The translations under genes and the position numbers were made by a program. This document shows positions 56,077 through 64,000 of a DNA stretch of 64,000 nt, piece after piece (position 1 is the first letter of the stretch; each line of letters begins with the position of its first letter). The notes under the pieces were generated by a model that was not told where the DNA came from, made no database searches, and was given only the letters and a program-made list of their open reading frames with translations. This stretch comes from Microbacterium maritypicum (GTDB taxonomy: Bacteria; Actinomycetota; Actinomycetes; Actinomycetales; Microbacteriaceae), in the NCBI RefSeq assembly GCF_041529975.1, contig NZ_CP168030.1, positions 1,426,001-1,490,000 of the forward strand. Reading direction: 5' to 3'.

Positions 56077-57450
56077 ATGACCAAGCTCAGACTGGCCATC
56101 GTCGGTGCGGGCCCCGCCGGCATCTATGCCGCGGACATCCTGCTGAAGGCCGAGCGCAAGTTCGACGTCTCGATCGACCTCTTCGAGCAGCTCCCCGCTC
56201 CGTATGGACTCGTGCGCTACGGCGTCGCCCCCGATCACCCTCGTATCAAGGGGATCGTCAACGCGCTGCGAGACGTGCTCGACCGCGGGGACATCCGCCT
56301 GTTCGGCAACGTGCGCTTCGGTGAGGACATCACCCTCGACGACCTGAAGAAGCACTACAACGCCGTCGTCTTCGCGACCGGCGCGATCCGCGATACCTCG
56401 ATGGACATCCCGGGGATCGATGCGGTCGCCTCTTACGGTGCCGCCGACTACGTCAGCTGGTTCGACGGACACCCGGACGTGCCGCGCGAGTGGCCGCTGG
56501 ATGCCGCATCCGTCGGTGTGCTCGGCAACGGCAACGTGGCGCTCGACGTCGCGCGCATGCTCGCGAAGCACGCCGAGGATCTGCTCGTCACCGAGGTGCC
56601 GGCCAATGTCTACGAGGGCCTCAAGGCCAGCGAGATCACCGACGTGCACGTCTTCGGTCGCCGCGGCCCGGCGCAGGTGAAGTTCACGCCGCTGGAGCTC
56701 CGCGAGCTCGGCGAGCTGCGCGACGTCGACATGGTCGTCTACGACGAGGACTTCGACTACGACGAGGCCTCGAAGGATGCGGTCGCCAGCAACAAGCAGG
56801 TCATGGTCATCGACCGCATCCTGCAGTCGTGGCGCAAGCGCGACTCGGTGAACAATGCCGGGGGCACGGCCTCACGCCGTCTGCACCTGCATTTCTGGGC
56901 GCGCCCTGTCGAGGTGCGCAAGGACGAGAACGGCCGCGTCGCGGCACTCGTCTACGAGCGCACGCAGCCCGACGGACAGGGCGGCGCGGTGGGAACCGGG
57001 GAGCTGCGCGAGGTGCCGATCCAGGCGCTGTACCGTGCGATCGGATACTTCGGCTCGCCCCTTCCCGGTGTGCCGTTCGACAAGAAGCACGGCGTCATCC
57101 CGAACCGTGAGGGCCAGGTGCTCGCGAAGGACTCCAACGAGCGGGTCTCCGGCATCTACGCGACCGGGTGGATCAAGCGCGGTCCGGTGGGTCTGATCGG
57201 GCACACGAAGTCCGACGCCATGGAGACCGTTCGGCACATCATCAACGACCAGGGCTCCTGGTGGCACCCGGAGGACCCCTCCGAAGAGGCCGTCGTCGAG
57301 CTGCTGCGCGAGCGCGGCGTGCGCTGGACCGACCTCGAGGGGTGGCACCGTCTCGACGAGCACGAGATCTCCCTCGGTGCTCCCGAGGAGCGCGCCCGCG
57401 TCAAGGTCGTGCCGCGCGACGAGATGGTGCGCGTCTCCCGCGGCGAATAG
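56077..57450 (+). CDS. Ferredoxin-NADP+ reductase, adrenodoxin-reductase type (FprA-like)
   Basis: A 457-aa flavoprotein: FAD loop VGAGPAGIYAADILL (about 7-21), GVAPDHPRIKGI, NADP loop GNGNVALDVARML, and GWIKRGPVGLIGHTKSDA near the end. It shuttles electrons between NADPH and ferredoxin, feeding P450s or biosynthetic enzymes. Complete FprA length. AAAGGACC precedes ATG 56077. Confidence 0.9.
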   Translation: MTKLRLAIVGAGPAGIYAADILLKAERKFDVSIDLFEQLPAPYGLVRYGVAPDHPRIKGIVNALRDVLDRGDIRLFGNVRFGEDITLDDLKKHYNAVVFATGAIRDTSMDIPGIDAVASYGAADYVSWFDGHPDVPREWPLDAASVGVLGNGNVALDVARMLAKHAEDLLVTEVPANVYEGLKASEITDVHVFGRRGPAQVKFTPLELRELGELRDVDMVVYDEDFDYDEASKDAVASNKQVMVIDRILQSWRKRDSVNNAGGTASRRLHLHFWARPVEVRKDENGRVAALVYERTQPDGQGGAVGTGELREVPIQALYRAIGYFGSPLPGVPFDKKHGVIPNREGQVLAKDSNERVSGIYATGWIKRGPVGLIGHTKSDAMETVRHIINDQGSWWHPEDPSEEAVVELLRERGVRWTDLEGWHRLDEHEISLGAPEERARVKVVPRDEMVRVSRGE

Positions 57451-57512
57451 GAGGTTCGCCTCCGCCGTCCCCGGTCTCGTCGGCTAGCCTGGCGACGACG
57501 GGGGAGGAATGC

Positions 57513-58520
57513 ATGACCGAATGGATCCGGGATGTGCTCGGCGATGAGTTCCAGCAGCTGACCCTCGACCTCGGCACCGATGAGCAGGGTCCGGTGGTGG
57601 CCACCCTGGTGCGCGCGCTCCCGGCCGAGCCGGACCTCTGGAACCGCATCCGTGGACGGTGGCCGTTGCTCGACGGCGTCGACGTGCTCTACGTGCACGG
57701 TTGGTCGGACTACTTCTTCCAGAAACGGCTCGCGCGTTTCTGGACCTCGCGGGGTGCCCGCTTCTTCGCGCTCGATCTCCGCAAGTACGGTCGCAGCCTC
57801 CGCGACGGACAGACGCCCGGCTACGTCGCCGACCTCGCCACCTACGACGAGGACATCGGGGCGGCGCTGGAAGCGATGGGACGGGGGCAGGGCGGAATCG
57901 AGTCGTCCCGGCGTCTGGTGCTGCTCGGACACTCGACCGGCGGGCTCGTCCTGAGCCTCTGGGCGTCTCGTCATCCTGGTGCGGCGGATGCGGTGATCCT
58001 GAACAGCCCTTGGCTGGAGTTCCAGTTCGCGCCGGCGCGGGCGGCGATCGCGCCCATGGTGGAGCTGCAGGCTCGCATCCGGCCCATGGAGGCGGCGCCG
58101 CAGGTCGACCTGGGCTTCTACACCCGTGCTCAGCTGGAGGTCGCCGACCCGGATGATCCGATGGAGGTGAATCCGCTCTGGCGCCCCGCGCAGACCATGG
58201 CGGTGTACGCGGGCTGGTTGCACGCGATCCTCTCCGGGCACAAGGCCGTGGCCGCAGGACTGGGGATCACGGCTCCGGTGTGCGTGTTGCTCTCGGCGCG
58301 GTTCGTGCCCCCGACGCGGTGGTCGGAAGAGCTCACCAGCGCAGACTCCGTGCTCGTCGTCGACGACATCGCGCGCGCGGCGCTGCGGCTCGGGGCGAGT
58401 GTGACGGTGGAGCGCATCGACGGTGCGCTGCACGACGTCTTCCTCTCGCGCCACGATGCGCGCGAGGACGCCTACCGACGCCTCGAGCGTTGGGTCACGG
58501 GCTGGTGCGCGGCGATCTGA
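57513..58520 (+). CDS. Alpha/beta hydrolase (serine lysophospholipase-like)
   Basis: A 335-aa hydrolase with nucleophile elbow GHSTGG (about 143-148), the oxyanion region YVHGWSDYF, and a late ALHDVFLS carrying the catalytic His. Similar to monoglyceride lipase/lysophospholipase-type proteins; substrate unknown. GGGGGAGG lies 5 nt before ATG 57513, and a -10 TAGCCT at 57485-57490 gives a short normal leader. Confidence 0.85.
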   Translation: MTEWIRDVLGDEFQQLTLDLGTDEQGPVVATLVRALPAEPDLWNRIRGRWPLLDGVDVLYVHGWSDYFFQKRLARFWTSRGARFFALDLRKYGRSLRDGQTPGYVADLATYDEDIGAALEAMGRGQGGIESSRRLVLLGHSTGGLVLSLWASRHPGAADAVILNSPWLEFQFAPARAAIAPMVELQARIRPMEAAPQVDLGFYTRAQLEVADPDDPMEVNPLWRPAQTMAVYAGWLHAILSGHKAVAAGLGITAPVCVLLSARFVPPTRWSEELTSADSVLVVDDIARAALRLGASVTVERIDGALHDVFLSRHDAREDAYRRLERWVTGWCAAI

Positions 58521-58527
58521 TCTCGCG

Positions 58528-59160
58528 TCACAGGTAGTACATCGTCCGGACGAGGCGCTCCGCCTCATCGCCGTCGCCGTCGCGGACGGCGCCCGCGAAG
58601 GCGATGTACACGTCGCGCATCCGAGCGCGGTCCGTCACGGGGACCACCCAGTCGCGGAGGTTGCGGAACAGAACCATGCTCGCGTCCTCCATCAGTGTTC
58701 GGTGCTGCGCGTTCCCGCTCCGATCTCCGAGATACGAGAACACCGCCCATCGCGCGTCCGAGGTCGTCTCGGGGTGTTCGAGGGACGCGTGCATCGCGGC
58801 CACGAGGCGCACGACGTGATCGCGCTGCGCGTCGCTGATGCGCGGCACGGCCAACCGGGCGGCTATCGCCGCCTGGTACCCGGCGAACTCGAGCGACTGC
58901 GCGATCGTCTCCGACGTCACCTCGGTCACCTCCGTGTACCGGCTCGGATACATCGTCACCATCCCCAGCCGCTCCAGACGCTGAAGTGCTTCGCGAACGG
59001 GAGTTCGTGACACGTGCAGCTCTTCGGCCACGTCGACGTCGCGGATGCGTTCGCCGGCTTCGATCGTGCCCTCGATGATCTGTCTGCCGAGGTGGTGGAA
59101 CACCTCTTCGGCCAGAAGCTGCTTGCTCTCGCCGACACTCGTCGATCCGATAATGCTCAT
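58528..59160 (-). CDS. GntR/FadR-family (FCD) transcriptional regulator
   Basis: A 210-aa protein: winged helix (IIEGTIEAGERIRDVDVAEE, then LHVSRTPVREALQRLERLG; about 29-68) and FCD domain. Convergent with the hydrolase gene (7 bp between stops), so they are not obviously coregulated. No neighbouring metabolic operon on the minus strand is evident, so its target is unknown. Confidence 0.85.
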   Translation of the reverse strand: MSIIGSTSVGESKQLLAEEVFHHLGRQIIEGTIEAGERIRDVDVAEELHVSRTPVREALQRLERLGMVTMYPSRYTEVTEVTSETIAQSLEFAGYQAAIAARLAVPRISDAQRDHVVRLVAAMHASLEHPETTSDARWAVFSYLGDRSGNAQHRTLMEDASMVLFRNLRDWVVPVTDRARMRDVYIAFAGAVRDGDGDEAERLVRTMYYL

Positions 59161-59450
59161 GGACCTGCCCCCAGTTGCCCTTCATTTCCCGAGCATCCCC
59201 ATGATTCGCCCCGGGTGGGCCACCGCATCATGAGGTCGCATCGGTTTCCAACACGATCTACGCCTGTCGACGCGTGTGGGGGCACACGGCTGTCGGCGAC
59301 CTCTCCAGTCTTGGCCACTCGGGCCGGTATTCCGGTATGCGATCCTACTGCGCGGCTCCGGAAGACCGAAGTCGCGCCCGCGGGCAGACGAAAGGCCCCA
59401 CTCGGTCTTTCGCCGAATGAGGCCTTTCGTCGTACAGGCGGGAGGTTCGC
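59161..59450. other. 290-bp region without a gene
   Basis: Between the GntR start and the YajQ stop. It contains a small hairpin CGTGTG-gggg-CACACG (59273-59288) and the YajQ terminator. Lower-GC patches (59200-59260) may hold the GntR promoter. No convincing coding potential. Confidence 0.5.
59387..59431 (-). terminator. Terminator downstream of yajQ
   Basis: GACGAAAGGCC (59387-59397) and GGCCTTTCGTC (59421-59431) form an 11-bp perfect stem; on the minus strand the descending arm ends TTTCGTC, a weak U-tract. Confidence 0.7.
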
Positions 59451-59939
59451 CTAGCGGTAGTTGATGAACTGCAGGTCGAGATCGAGGTCGGCGCCCTTCA
59501 GCAGCGCGATGACCGACTGCAGGTCGTCGCGGCTCTTCGACTGCACGCGCAGTTCGTCGCCCTGGATCTGGCTCTTGACGCCCTTGGGGCCCTCGTCGCG
59601 GATGATCTTGTTGATCTTCTTCGCGTTCTCCGAGGAGATGCCGTCCTTGAGCGTCGAGACGATGCGGAACTCCTTGCCGCTGGCGAACGGGTCGCCCGAC
59701 TCGAGGCTCTTCAGCGAGATGCCGCGCTTGATGAGCTTGGACTGGAACACGTCGAGCACGGCCTTCGCCCGCTCCTCGGTGTTCGCGATGATGAGGATGC
59801 TCTCGCCGCTCCAGGCGATCGACGCACCGGTGCCCTTGAAGTCGTAGCGCTGCTCGATCTCCTTGCGGGCCTGGTTCAGGGCGTTCTCCGCCTCCTGGTG
59901 ATCCACCTTCGAGACGATGTCAAATGAGCTGTCAGCCAT
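59451..59939 (-). CDS. yajQ: YajQ-family nucleotide-binding protein
   Basis: A 162-aa two-domain RRM-like protein opening [32 protein letters not shown] and [18 protein letters not shown] are family hallmarks. YajQ proteins bind nucleotides, and some act as cyclic-di-GMP receptors. ATG 59939 follows TAGGAT (59946-59951, minus) by 6 nt. Confidence 0.93.
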   Translation of the reverse strand: MADSSFDIVSKVDHQEAENALNQARKEIEQRYDFKGTGASIAWSGESILIIANTEERAKAVLDVFQSKLIKRGISLKSLESGDPFASGKEFRIVSTLKDGISSENAKKINKIIRDEGPKGVKSQIQGDELRVQSKSRDDLQSVIALLKGADLDLDLQFINYR

Positions 59940-59945
59940 GGTTTC

Positions 59946-59951
59946 ATCCTA
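59946..59951 (-). promoter_or_regulatory. -10 box of leaderless yajQ transcript
   Basis: TAGGAT on the minus strand, 6 nt, ATG 59939. The box lies just beyond the stop of the lipoprotein gene. Confidence 0.65.
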
Positions 59952-59952
59952 C

Positions 59953-60384
59953 TCAGGGGCTGAGCGCGTAGACATTGTCGGATATCCTGGTGGCTCCGTC
60001 CGGAGTGGGGTAGTCGTCCGGCACCGTCGTGAAGTGACCCGCCGGTCCGCTCATCTCCACCGGGCCCCGCTCCCCGCCGCAGCCCATGCCCCACTCGTCC
60101 TCGTCGCGGTAGGCGAGTACGCAGACCGTCGACGGCTCGACGCCCCGCAACAGCCAGATCGAGCTGCCGGAGTGCTCGCCGACCAAGCGCGCCGACGAGA
60201 GGTCAGCGACGTCGCCCGAGTCCTGCTCGACCACCCCGTCCGGCACGCTGTCCGCAGCCTCCGCGTCTCGATCCAGCACGGCGTAGTTCGTGGCGAACGC
60301 GGTGCAGCCGCTCAGGGCAATCGCCGACAGTGTCAGGAGGAGACCCGCCGCTGTCCGCGCGACGCGAAGGGAACGATCCGTCAT
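59953..60384 (-). CDS. Hypothetical lipoprotein
   Basis: A 143-aa protein with a lipoprotein signal: Arg-rich start, hydrophobic core LLLTLSAIAL, lipobox LSGC (Cys about 26). The mature part is acidic, with two further Cys (VCVLAYR, GMGCGG) that may pair. No family recognised. ATG 60384 follows TAGACT (60391-60396) by 6 nt. Confidence 0.75.
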   Translation of the reverse strand: MTDRSLRVARTAAGLLLTLSAIALSGCTAFATNYAVLDRDAEAADSVPDGVVEQDSGDVADLSSARLVGEHSGSSIWLLRGVEPSTVCVLAYRDEDEWGMGCGGERGPVEMSGPAGHFTTVPDDYPTPDGATRISDNVYALSP

Positions 60385-60390
60385 GGCCCC

Positions 60391-60396
60391 AGTCTA
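60391..60396 (-). promoter_or_regulatory. -10 box of leaderless lipoprotein transcript
   Basis: TAGACT on the minus strand, 6 nt, ATG 60384. Confidence 0.65.
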
Positions 60397-60419
60397 CGAG
60401 CGCTCCGTCTCGTGTCCCA

Positions 60420-60433
60420 TGGAAGCGTTTTCA
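60420..60433. promoter_or_regulatory. LacI/CcpA-like operator (distal)
   Basis: TGGAAGCGTTTTCA matches the LacI-family/cre consensus TGWAARCGYTWNCW at 13 of 14 positions. It is about 97 bp centre-to-centre from the proximal operator. Confidence 0.55.
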
Positions 60434-60511
60434 CAAGCCTTGCCTCCATTCATCCCGGTCACGGCTTGGTATCGACGCTCATCTTCGTTGCAAAAGCCAC
60501 CGTGTTCGATG

Positions 60512-60535
60512 CATACTGTAAGCGCTTGCAGTATG
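60512..60535. promoter_or_regulatory. LacI-type (MalR-like) operator at the malE promoter
   Basis: CATACTG-t-AAGCGCTT-g-CAGTATG, a 24-bp near-perfect palindrome (22 of 24 symmetrical) with the AAGCGCTT LacI-family core. It overlaps a likely -10 (CATACT, 60512-60517), 18 bp after TTGCAA (60488-60493), so binding would repress. Confidence 0.8.
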
Positions 60536-60569
60536 TGCAGGCCACCAGCACCGAGAGAGGCACACACCA

Positions 60570-61778
60570 ATGAAGGTGAACAAGAGGGGCATCGCCGCCG
60601 CAGGCGCGATCGCCATCGTTTCGACTCTGACGCTTGCCGGCTGCTCCACGGGGACCAGCGGCGACGACACCTCCGACTCCCAGGGGAGCGGCAAGCTGGT
60701 CGTCTGGGTCGACGCCGAGCGCGTGGACGCGCTGCAGGACGCGGCGGACTCCTACGAGGACAAGACCGGCGTCAAGGTCGAGCTCGTGGGCAAGTCGGTC
60801 GACGACATGAAGGACGACTTCATCCAGCAGGTCCCGACCGGTAAGGGCCCCGATGTCGTCATGGGTGCGCACGACTGGCTGGGGGAGCTCTCCACCAACG
60901 GCGTCGTCGCCCCGATCGAACTCGGCGACAGCTCGGAGGACTACCTTCCCGTCGCGCTGCAGGCCGCAACGTACGAGGGCACCGTCTACATGCTGCCGTA
61001 CGCGGTCGAGAACATCGCGGTGCTGCGCAACGCCGACCTCGTCCCGGCTGCAGCCACCAGCTTCGACGACATGGTCTCGAAGGGCACCTTCGTCGTCGAG
61101 CAGGGCACCGAGGGCAACCCGTACCACCTGTACCCGTTCCAGACCGCGTTCGGTGCTCCGGTCTTCGGCACCGACGACTCGGGGAGCTATGACCCCACCG
61201 ACCTGCAGCTCGGCAGCGAGGGCGGCTTCGCGTTCGCCGACTGGCTGGGTGTGCAGGGCGCCGCGGGCGTGCTGAACACCGACGTCGACGGCGAGATCGC
61301 CAAGCAGCAGTTCCTCGACGGCACGGCAGCCTTCTGGCTGACCGGTCCGTGGAACGTGGGCGCCGCAACCGACGCCGGCATCAACGTCGCGATCGACCCG
61401 ATCCCGAGCCCGACCGGTGAGACCGCTTCGCCGTTCGCCGGCGTGAAGGGCTTCTTCGTCAGTTCCGAGTCGAAGAATAAGGTCGCCGCGAACGACTTCC
61501 TCGTCAACTACATCGGCACCGAAGACGTGCAGCTCGAGCTGTTCAAGGCCGGCAACATCCTGCCGGCGCTCACCGCAGCCGCCGACACCGCGGCGTCCGA
61601 CCCGATCATCGCCGGCTTCCAGGCCGTCGGCGAAGACGCCGTGCCGATGCCGGCCATCCCGGCCATGGGCGCGGTGTGGGAGTTCTGGGGCGTGGCCGAG
61701 GCCGCGATCATCAACGGCGCGGACCCGAAGACGACGTGGCAGAAGCTCGTCGACGACGTGACCGCCGCGATCAAGTAA
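60570..61778 (+). CDS. malE: Maltose/maltodextrin-binding lipoprotein
   Basis: A 402-aa cluster-B solute-binding protein: lipobox LAGC (Cys about 25), then GKLVVWVDAERVDALQDAAD and VPTGKGPDVVMGAHDWLGEL typical of MalE; AAFWLTGPWNV and a C-terminal WEFWGVAEAAIINGADPKTTW. It delivers maltose-type sugars to MalFG. First gene of the operon; controlled by the upstream LacI-type operator(s). Confidence 0.9.
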   Translation: MKVNKRGIAAAGAIAIVSTLTLAGCSTGTSGDDTSDSQGSGKLVVWVDAERVDALQDAADSYEDKTGVKVELVGKSVDDMKDDFIQQVPTGKGPDVVMGAHDWLGELSTNGVVAPIELGDSSEDYLPVALQAATYEGTVYMLPYAVENIAVLRNADLVPAAATSFDDMVSKGTFVVEQGTEGNPYHLYPFQTAFGAPVFGTDDSGSYDPTDLQLGSEGGFAFADWLGVQGAAGVLNTDVDGEIAKQQFLDGTAAFWLTGPWNVGAATDAGINVAIDPIPSPTGETASPFAGVKGFFVSSESKNKVAANDFLVNYIGTEDVQLELFKAGNILPALTAAADTAASDPIIAGFQAVGEDAVPMPAIPAMGAVWEFWGVAEAAIINGADPKTTWQKLVDDVTAAIK

Positions 61779-61793
61779 CAGCACCCACTGGCC

Positions 61794-61829
61794 CTGCCGG
61801 GGTGGACGCTCCGGTCCGCCCCGGCAGGA
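61794..61829 (+). repeat. malE-malF intergenic hairpin
   Basis: CCTGCCGGGG/CCCCGGCAGG, 10-bp stem, with an inner GGAC/GTCC. No U-tract follows. Such hairpins often stabilise the binding-protein mRNA and raise its level over that of the permeases. Confidence 0.7.
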
Positions 61830-61845
61830 TCATGACGAGGACGAC

Positions 61846-63450
61846 ATGACAGACATCGACGAGCGCACTGCTCCTCCGACCCGACGCCAGCGACAGGCCG
61901 CGAAGATCGCCGAGGCCGCGTCCGGCCCGATCGGCTGGATGCTGCTGAAGATCCTCCTGCTGGCCGTCGTCGACGCGATCGCGCTGTACGCGGCGTTCGT
62001 GCTCTTCGCCCACCAGGAATGGCTGATCCTCGGCATCGTCGTCGTGGTGGCCGTCTTCGTCAACTACATCTACTTCTCCCGCAAGCGCATCGCGGCGAAG
62101 TACCTCACGCCGGGCATCATCTTCCTGATCCTGTTCCAGGTGTTCACCCTGCTCTACACCGGCTACATCGGTTTCACGAACTACGGCACCGGGCACAACG
62201 GCACGAAAGACCAGGCCATCTCCTCGCTCCTCGCGTCGGCGCAGGAGCGGGTCGAGGACTCTCCCACCTATCCGGTCACGGTCGTCGAACAGTTCGGCAC
62301 CTATGGTCTCCTGGTCACCGACCCGGACTCCGGCGACGCGCTTCTCGGCACGGCCGAGCAGCCGCTCGAAGAGGTGGGCGCGCAGTTCGAGGGCGGACAG
62401 GCCGTCGCGGTCGACGGCTGGACGACGCTCCAGCTGGCCACCGTGTTCACGCTCTCCGAAGAGCTCGAGAAGCTGTCGGTTCCCTTCAGCGATGACCCCA
62501 ATGACGGCGCCCTGCGGGCTCCGGACGGCCAGAAGGGGTATCTGTACGTCTCGACGCTCGAGTACGACGCGGCCGCCGACACCATCACCGACACCACCAC
62601 CGGCACGGTCTACTCCGACACCGGCGAGGGAGCCTTCACCGCCGATGACGGCGAGCAGCTGCTCCCGGGATGGCAGACCACCGTCGGCTTCGACAACTTC
62701 GTGCGCGCGGTCACCGACTCCTCGATCCGCGGACCGCTCATCGCCGTGACGCTGTGGACCTTCGCGTTCGCGTTGATCTCGGTCGCCACGACGTTCTTCC
62801 TCGGGCTCCTGCTCGCGCTGGTCTTCAACAACACCCGGATGCGGTTCCGCAACGGGTACCGGATCATCCTGATCCTCCCGTACGCGTTCCCTGCGTTCCT
62901 GTCGGCGCTCGTCTGGGCCGGCATGATGAACGAGAGCTTCGGCTTCATCAACCAGGTCATCTTCGGCGGAGCGGACATCCCGTGGCTCACGGATCCGACG
63001 CTGGCCAAGGTGTCGGTGCTGCTGGTGAACCTGTGGCTCGGATTCCCCTACATGTTCCTCGTCTGCATGGGCGCCCTTCAGGGCATCCCGGAGGACGTGA
63101 ACGAGGCCGCCGTCATGGACGGCGCGAACCCGTGGCAGGTCTTCCGCCGCATCAAACTGCCGCTGCTGCTCGTCACGGTGGCGCCACTGCTGATCTCGTC
63201 CTTCGCGTTCAACTTCAACAACTTCAACCTGATCTACATGCTCACCAAGGGCGGACCCCGCTTCAGCGACGTGTCGATCCCGGTCGGGCACACCGACATC
63301 CTGATCTCGATGGTCTACAAGGTGGCGTTCACCGGGCAGACCCGCGACTACGGACTGGCTTCGGCATTCACCATCCTGATCTTCATCGTGGTCGCGACGA
63401 TCTCGATCATCAGCTTCCGCAAGACCAAGGCCCTCGAGGAGCTGAACTGA
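61846..63450 (+). CDS. malF: Maltose-type ABC permease
   Basis: A 534-aa permease. Three N-terminal TM helices (about 22-110) precede a large extracytoplasmic domain (about 115-275), corresponding to the P2 loop of E. coli MalF (514 aa), then the conserved core with the EAA loop (EAAVMDGANPWQVFRRIKL). Many actinobacterial sugar permeases lack this loop, so it supports a true maltose-type system. Confidence 0.9.
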   Translation: MTDIDERTAPPTRRQRQAAKIAEAASGPIGWMLLKILLLAVVDAIALYAAFVLFAHQEWLILGIVVVVAVFVNYIYFSRKRIAAKYLTPGIIFLILFQVFTLLYTGYIGFTNYGTGHNGTKDQAISSLLASAQERVEDSPTYPVTVVEQFGTYGLLVTDPDSGDALLGTAEQPLEEVGAQFEGGQAVAVDGWTTLQLATVFTLSEELEKLSVPFSDDPNDGALRAPDGQKGYLYVSTLEYDAAADTITDTTTGTVYSDTGEGAFTADDGEQLLPGWQTTVGFDNFVRAVTDSSIRGPLIAVTLWTFAFALISVATTFFLGLLLALVFNNTRMRFRNGYRIILILPYAFPAFLSALVWAGMMNESFGFINQVIFGGADIPWLTDPTLAKVSVLLVNLWLGFPYMFLVCMGALQGIPEDVNEAAVMDGANPWQVFRRIKLPLLLVTVAPLLISSFAFNFNNFNLIYMLTKGGPRFSDVSIPVGHTDILISMVYKVAFTGQTRDYGLASAFTILIFIVVATISIISFRKTKALEELN

Positions 63451-63451
63451 C

Positions 63452-64000
63452 ATGAGCACCGCCAGCCCTGCCGCCGCCACCGCCGCCACCACCGCCTCGA
63501 AGACCGATGAGCGCACACCCGGCCCGCGTCGCCGCAGCTTCGGCGCCTGGTTCGCCGATACCGGATGGCGACACCTCGTCGCGATCGTCGTGAGCGCCTT
63601 CGCCCTGTTCCCCCTTCTGTACGTCGTGTCGGCGTCGCTGAATCCGAAGGGGACGCTGACCGGATCGAACCAGCTGTTCTCCGCGATCGGGATCGACAGC
63701 TACGTGCGCATCCTGAGCGACCCGCAGAACCCGTACGGCACGTGGTTCCTCAACACTCTGCTGATCGCCGTCGTGACCGGGGCGGTCACGGTCTTCATCG
63801 GCGCCTGCGCGGCATATGCGTTCTCGCGCATGCGCTTCGCCGGGCGCCGTGTCGGGCTCGTCACGATCGTGGTCGTGCAGATGTTCCCGCAGCTGCTCGC
63901 CGTGGTCGCGATCTTCCTGCTCATGTCGACCCTGGGGGACTGGTTCCCCGCCATCGGGCTGAACACCCACACCGGCCTGATCCTGGTGTACCTCGGGGGA
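63452..64000 (+). CDS. malG: Maltose-type ABC permease, partial at window end
   Basis: The first 183 codons of a MalG-like permease; the gene continues beyond the window. An Ala/Thr-rich N-terminal extension (about 30 residues) precedes TM1 (HLVAIVVSAFALFPLLYVVS), then NTLLIAVVTGAVTVFIGACA and AYAFSRMRFAGRRVGL. Starts 1 bp after the malF stop. Confidence 0.88.
   Translation, partial: MSTASPAAATAATTASKTDERTPGPRRRSFGAWFADTGWRHLVAIVVSAFALFPLLYVVSASLNPKGTLTGSNQLFSAIGIDSYVRILSDPQNPYGTWFLNTLLIAVVTGAVTVFIGACAAYAFSRMRFAGRRVGLVTIVVVQMFPQLLAVVAIFLLMSTLGDWFPAIGLNTHTGLILVYLGG

Noticed and set aside
59014..59454. Plus-strand frame opposite the GntR gene and its upstream region
   Set aside because: It overlaps the GntR coding strand and the yajQ terminator hairpin, with no motif or ribosome binding site.

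Overview
The window looks like a chromosomal segment of a high-GC Gram-positive actinobacterium. Gene content points to Microbacteriaceae, most likely Microbacterium or a close relative. The support is very high third-position GC, many GTG starts and GTGA/ATGA overlaps, a menaquinone (not ubiquinone) pathway, DUF4229 and DUF6716 proteins, and a DtxR-type iron box. The genus call is inference; no rRNA or marker phylogeny is present. No transposase, integrase, CRISPR array or prophage was seen. About 22 genes carry a TANNNT-like -10 box ending only 6-7 nt before the start codon, the signature of leaderless mRNAs. That pattern was used to choose several starts.

Layout. 0-5.4 kb: a gamma-glutamyl-amine catabolic set (permease tail, C26 amidohydrolase, short-chain dehydrogenase, glutamine-synthetase-like ligase, aldehyde dehydrogenase, GntR regulator). 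5.4-12.7 kb: threonine aldolase, an MFS protein ending in a 19-bp minisatellite, an SDR/DUF6421/Lrp module, a DUF5937 regulator with a cupin, and DUF4287. 12.7-14 kb: menA and DUF4229. 15.0-21.2 kb: a surface-glycan operon behind a long six-hairpin leader, with a GT2 glycosyltransferase, a polysialyltransferase-like protein, a CMP-nonulosonate synthetase fused to a HAD phosphatase, a NeuB-type synthase without SAF domain, and a DUF6716 protein. 21.2-26.7 kb: TetR/SDR/quinone-oxidoreductase, then an ABC-2 exporter divergent from a WYL regulator across a 25-bp palindrome. 26.8-27.9 kb: a tRNA-like element with CAU anticodon and an NYN-domain protein.

28.0-37.4 kb is a siderophore uptake operon: binding protein, two FecCD permeases, ATPase, a heterodimeric exporter-fold ABC transporter with complementary degenerate ATP sites, and a siderophore-interacting flavoprotein. 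It is preceded by an iron box, tandem AraC-type direct repeats and an AraC regulator gene. 37.5-49.4 kb holds ArfB, a truncated FAD monooxygenase, a Fic protein with a 35-bp palindrome, TetR/MFS, a GntR-controlled membrane protein, a nucleotidyltransferase, a rhomboid-like/DUF2156 fusion, a tyrosine phosphatase, an anti-sigma-like/ECF sigma pair joined by a reading-frame switch, and a DsbA-like protein.

49.4-57.5 kb returns to menaquinone: PLDc_N protein, menD, PPK2, menF, DUF402, menG, polyprenyl diphosphate synthase and a ferredoxin-NADP reductase. The menA-DUF4229 block is thus separated from PLDc_N-menD by about 35 kb of accessory genes. 57.5-64 kb: alpha/beta hydrolase, GntR, YajQ, a lipoprotein, and a maltose-type ABC importer (malE, malF, partial malG) behind two LacI-type operators.

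The most unusual items are the six-hairpin leader of the nonulosonate operon, the tRNA-like element with an abnormal D-arm, the Fic gene with its palindrome, the split IrtAB-like transporter, and the sigma/anti-sigma frame switch. All functional calls come from reading translations and motifs; no database search was run.
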